DNA from: Treponema sp.
Lineage (GTDB): Bacteria; Spirochaetota; Spirochaetia; Treponematales; Breznakiellaceae
Assembly: GCA_031270205.1 (NCBI GenBank)
Contig: JAISYA010000182.1
Location: 1 to 6,354 of the forward strand
Length of the DNA stretch: 6,354 nucleotides
Reading direction: 5' to 3'
The notes under the pieces are model-generated. The model was given only the letters and a program-made list of their open reading frames with translations. It ran no database searches and was not told where the DNA came from. The position numbers and the translations under genes are program-made. This document shows positions 5,920 to 6,354 of this stretch, piece by piece; the first letter of the stretch is position 1, and every line of letters begins with the position of its first letter.

Positions 5920-6354
5920 AAAAATCGGAACGGTAGATAAAAATGGCGGATACCCGGCCGCCCGCGAAATTGACCCGCAATATCCGCTGCCAGGCGCCGC
6001 CGGGAAGGGCCAGCAGCGCGTAATCCCCCCGGTCCTGCAGCCCCTCCCCGACTGCCTGCAGGACCAGGAGCGCGGCCGCCCTGGAGTCCCCCAGCGCGAG
6101 GCCGTACACGGACTTTACCGCGACCTGCCACACCCGGTCCCTGAAAATATAGAAGTCCCCCTCATTATACACAAAAACCACGTCGTCCTGCCAATCCTCG
6201 TTCCCCCGCAGCGCATACACCGCCTCAGGCGGGCCAAGGCTGCCAATCAGCTCCGCCAGCCCCATGCCAAGGAAGGAAAGGGGATCGTCCGTCCGCGTCT
6301 GATTCCGGGCGGCTTCCTGCGGCCAAAGCGGGGAAGCGGCGGCCAGCAGCATAA
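5918..6354 (-). CDS. Exported protein of unknown function, N-terminus cut by window edge
   Basis: I do not recognise this protein. At least 144 residues are visible, counting from an internal ATG at 6352. The frame is still open at the window edge and there is no room to see an SD, so the real start probably lies outside. The first visible residues (MLLAAASPLWPQ) look like the end of a signal peptide with a small-residue cleavage region, pointing to export. No lipobox cysteine is visible. The mature part has two stretches of similar outline: about 28-81 (a G-x-G-rich helix, then LGPPEAVYAL, then a VVFVY strand) and 84-143 (GLALGDS, helix, then AWQRILRVNFAGGRV and a closing IFIYRSD). This weakly recalls small periplasmic BLIP/SmpA(BamE)-like folds, but it is an impression only. 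It lies nine bases before aroDE in the same frame, so it is probably co-transcribed, although its function appears unrelated to shikimate synthesis. Confidence 0.75.
   Translation of the reverse strand, partial: MLLAAASPLWPQEAARNQTRTDDPLSFLGMGLAELIGSLGPPEAVYALRGNEDWQDDVVFVYNEGDFYIFRDRVWQVAVKSVYGLALGDSRAAALLVLQAVGEGLQDRGDYALLALPGGAWQRILRVNFAGGRVSAIFIYRSDF

Noticed and set aside
5906..5920. Possible TAG readthrough or recoding joining the exported protein to AroDE, because both are in the same frame
   Set aside because: A strong SD and a GTG start follow the TAG immediately, and a signal-peptide protein fused to cytoplasmic shikimate enzymes makes little sense. The shared frame has a one-in-three chance of arising by accident.
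5796..6131. A 111-codon minus-strand open frame spanning the junction between the exported protein and aroDE
   Set aside because: It overlaps both genes in another frame, is Gly/Arg/Ala-rich and low in complexity, and no family motif is visible.

Overview
This window is a stretch of bacterial chromosome in which all six recognisable genes lie on the minus strand. They are packed head to tail with gaps of only 9, 4, 11, 27 and 8 bases, so it reads as part of one polycistronic transcription unit running from the right end of the window to the left. The first gene is cut by the right edge and the last by the left edge. I see no RNA gene, insertion sequence, CRISPR array, attachment site, origin or terminator, and no non-coding stretch longer than 27 bases.

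Order in the direction of transcription (right to left): (1) 5918-6354, an exported protein of unknown function, with the start of its signal peptide beyond the window; (2) 4391-5908, a bifunctional 3-dehydroquinate dehydratase / shikimate dehydrogenase (AroD-AroE fusion), covering two successive steps of the shikimate pathway; (3) 3658-4386, ribose-5-phosphate isomerase A; (4) 3092-3646, an XRE-type helix-turn-helix regulator with a C-terminal cupin sensor domain; (5) 1217-3064, an AMP-forming acyl-CoA synthetase of the medium-chain/ACSM type; (6) 1-1208, a citrate synthase family enzyme (citrate or 2-methylcitrate) lacking its C-terminal end here.

How the genes may work together: RpiA acts in the pentose phosphate network, which supplies erythrose 4-phosphate for the shikimate pathway, so rpiA beside aroDE makes metabolic sense. 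The three downstream genes look like a second module. In it, a carboxylate is activated to its CoA thioester, a citrate-synthase-type enzyme can condense an acyl-CoA with oxaloacetate, and the regulator encoded just upstream is a natural candidate to control them. These links are inferred from gene order and family knowledge and are not proven by the sequence.

Organism: the DNA is visibly GC-rich, SD sequences are strong (AGGGAGG, GAGGAG, GGAG), two of the five visible starts are GTG, and four of the five visible stops are TAG. AroD-AroE fusions with type I dehydratase first are known from plants, chlamydiae and some other bacteria. Together with the citrate synthase subfamily (a long N-terminal segment before the core) and the acyl-CoA synthetase/XRE-cupin pair, the content suggests an anaerobic bacterium, perhaps a Treponema-like spirochaete. 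That assignment is a low-confidence impression. The window is mostly ordinary central metabolism. The items most worth a second look are the AroDE fusion with its altered shikimate-binding loop, the insertion in the acyl-CoA synthetase, the acs-citrate synthase pairing under an XRE-cupin regulator, and the unidentified exported protein.
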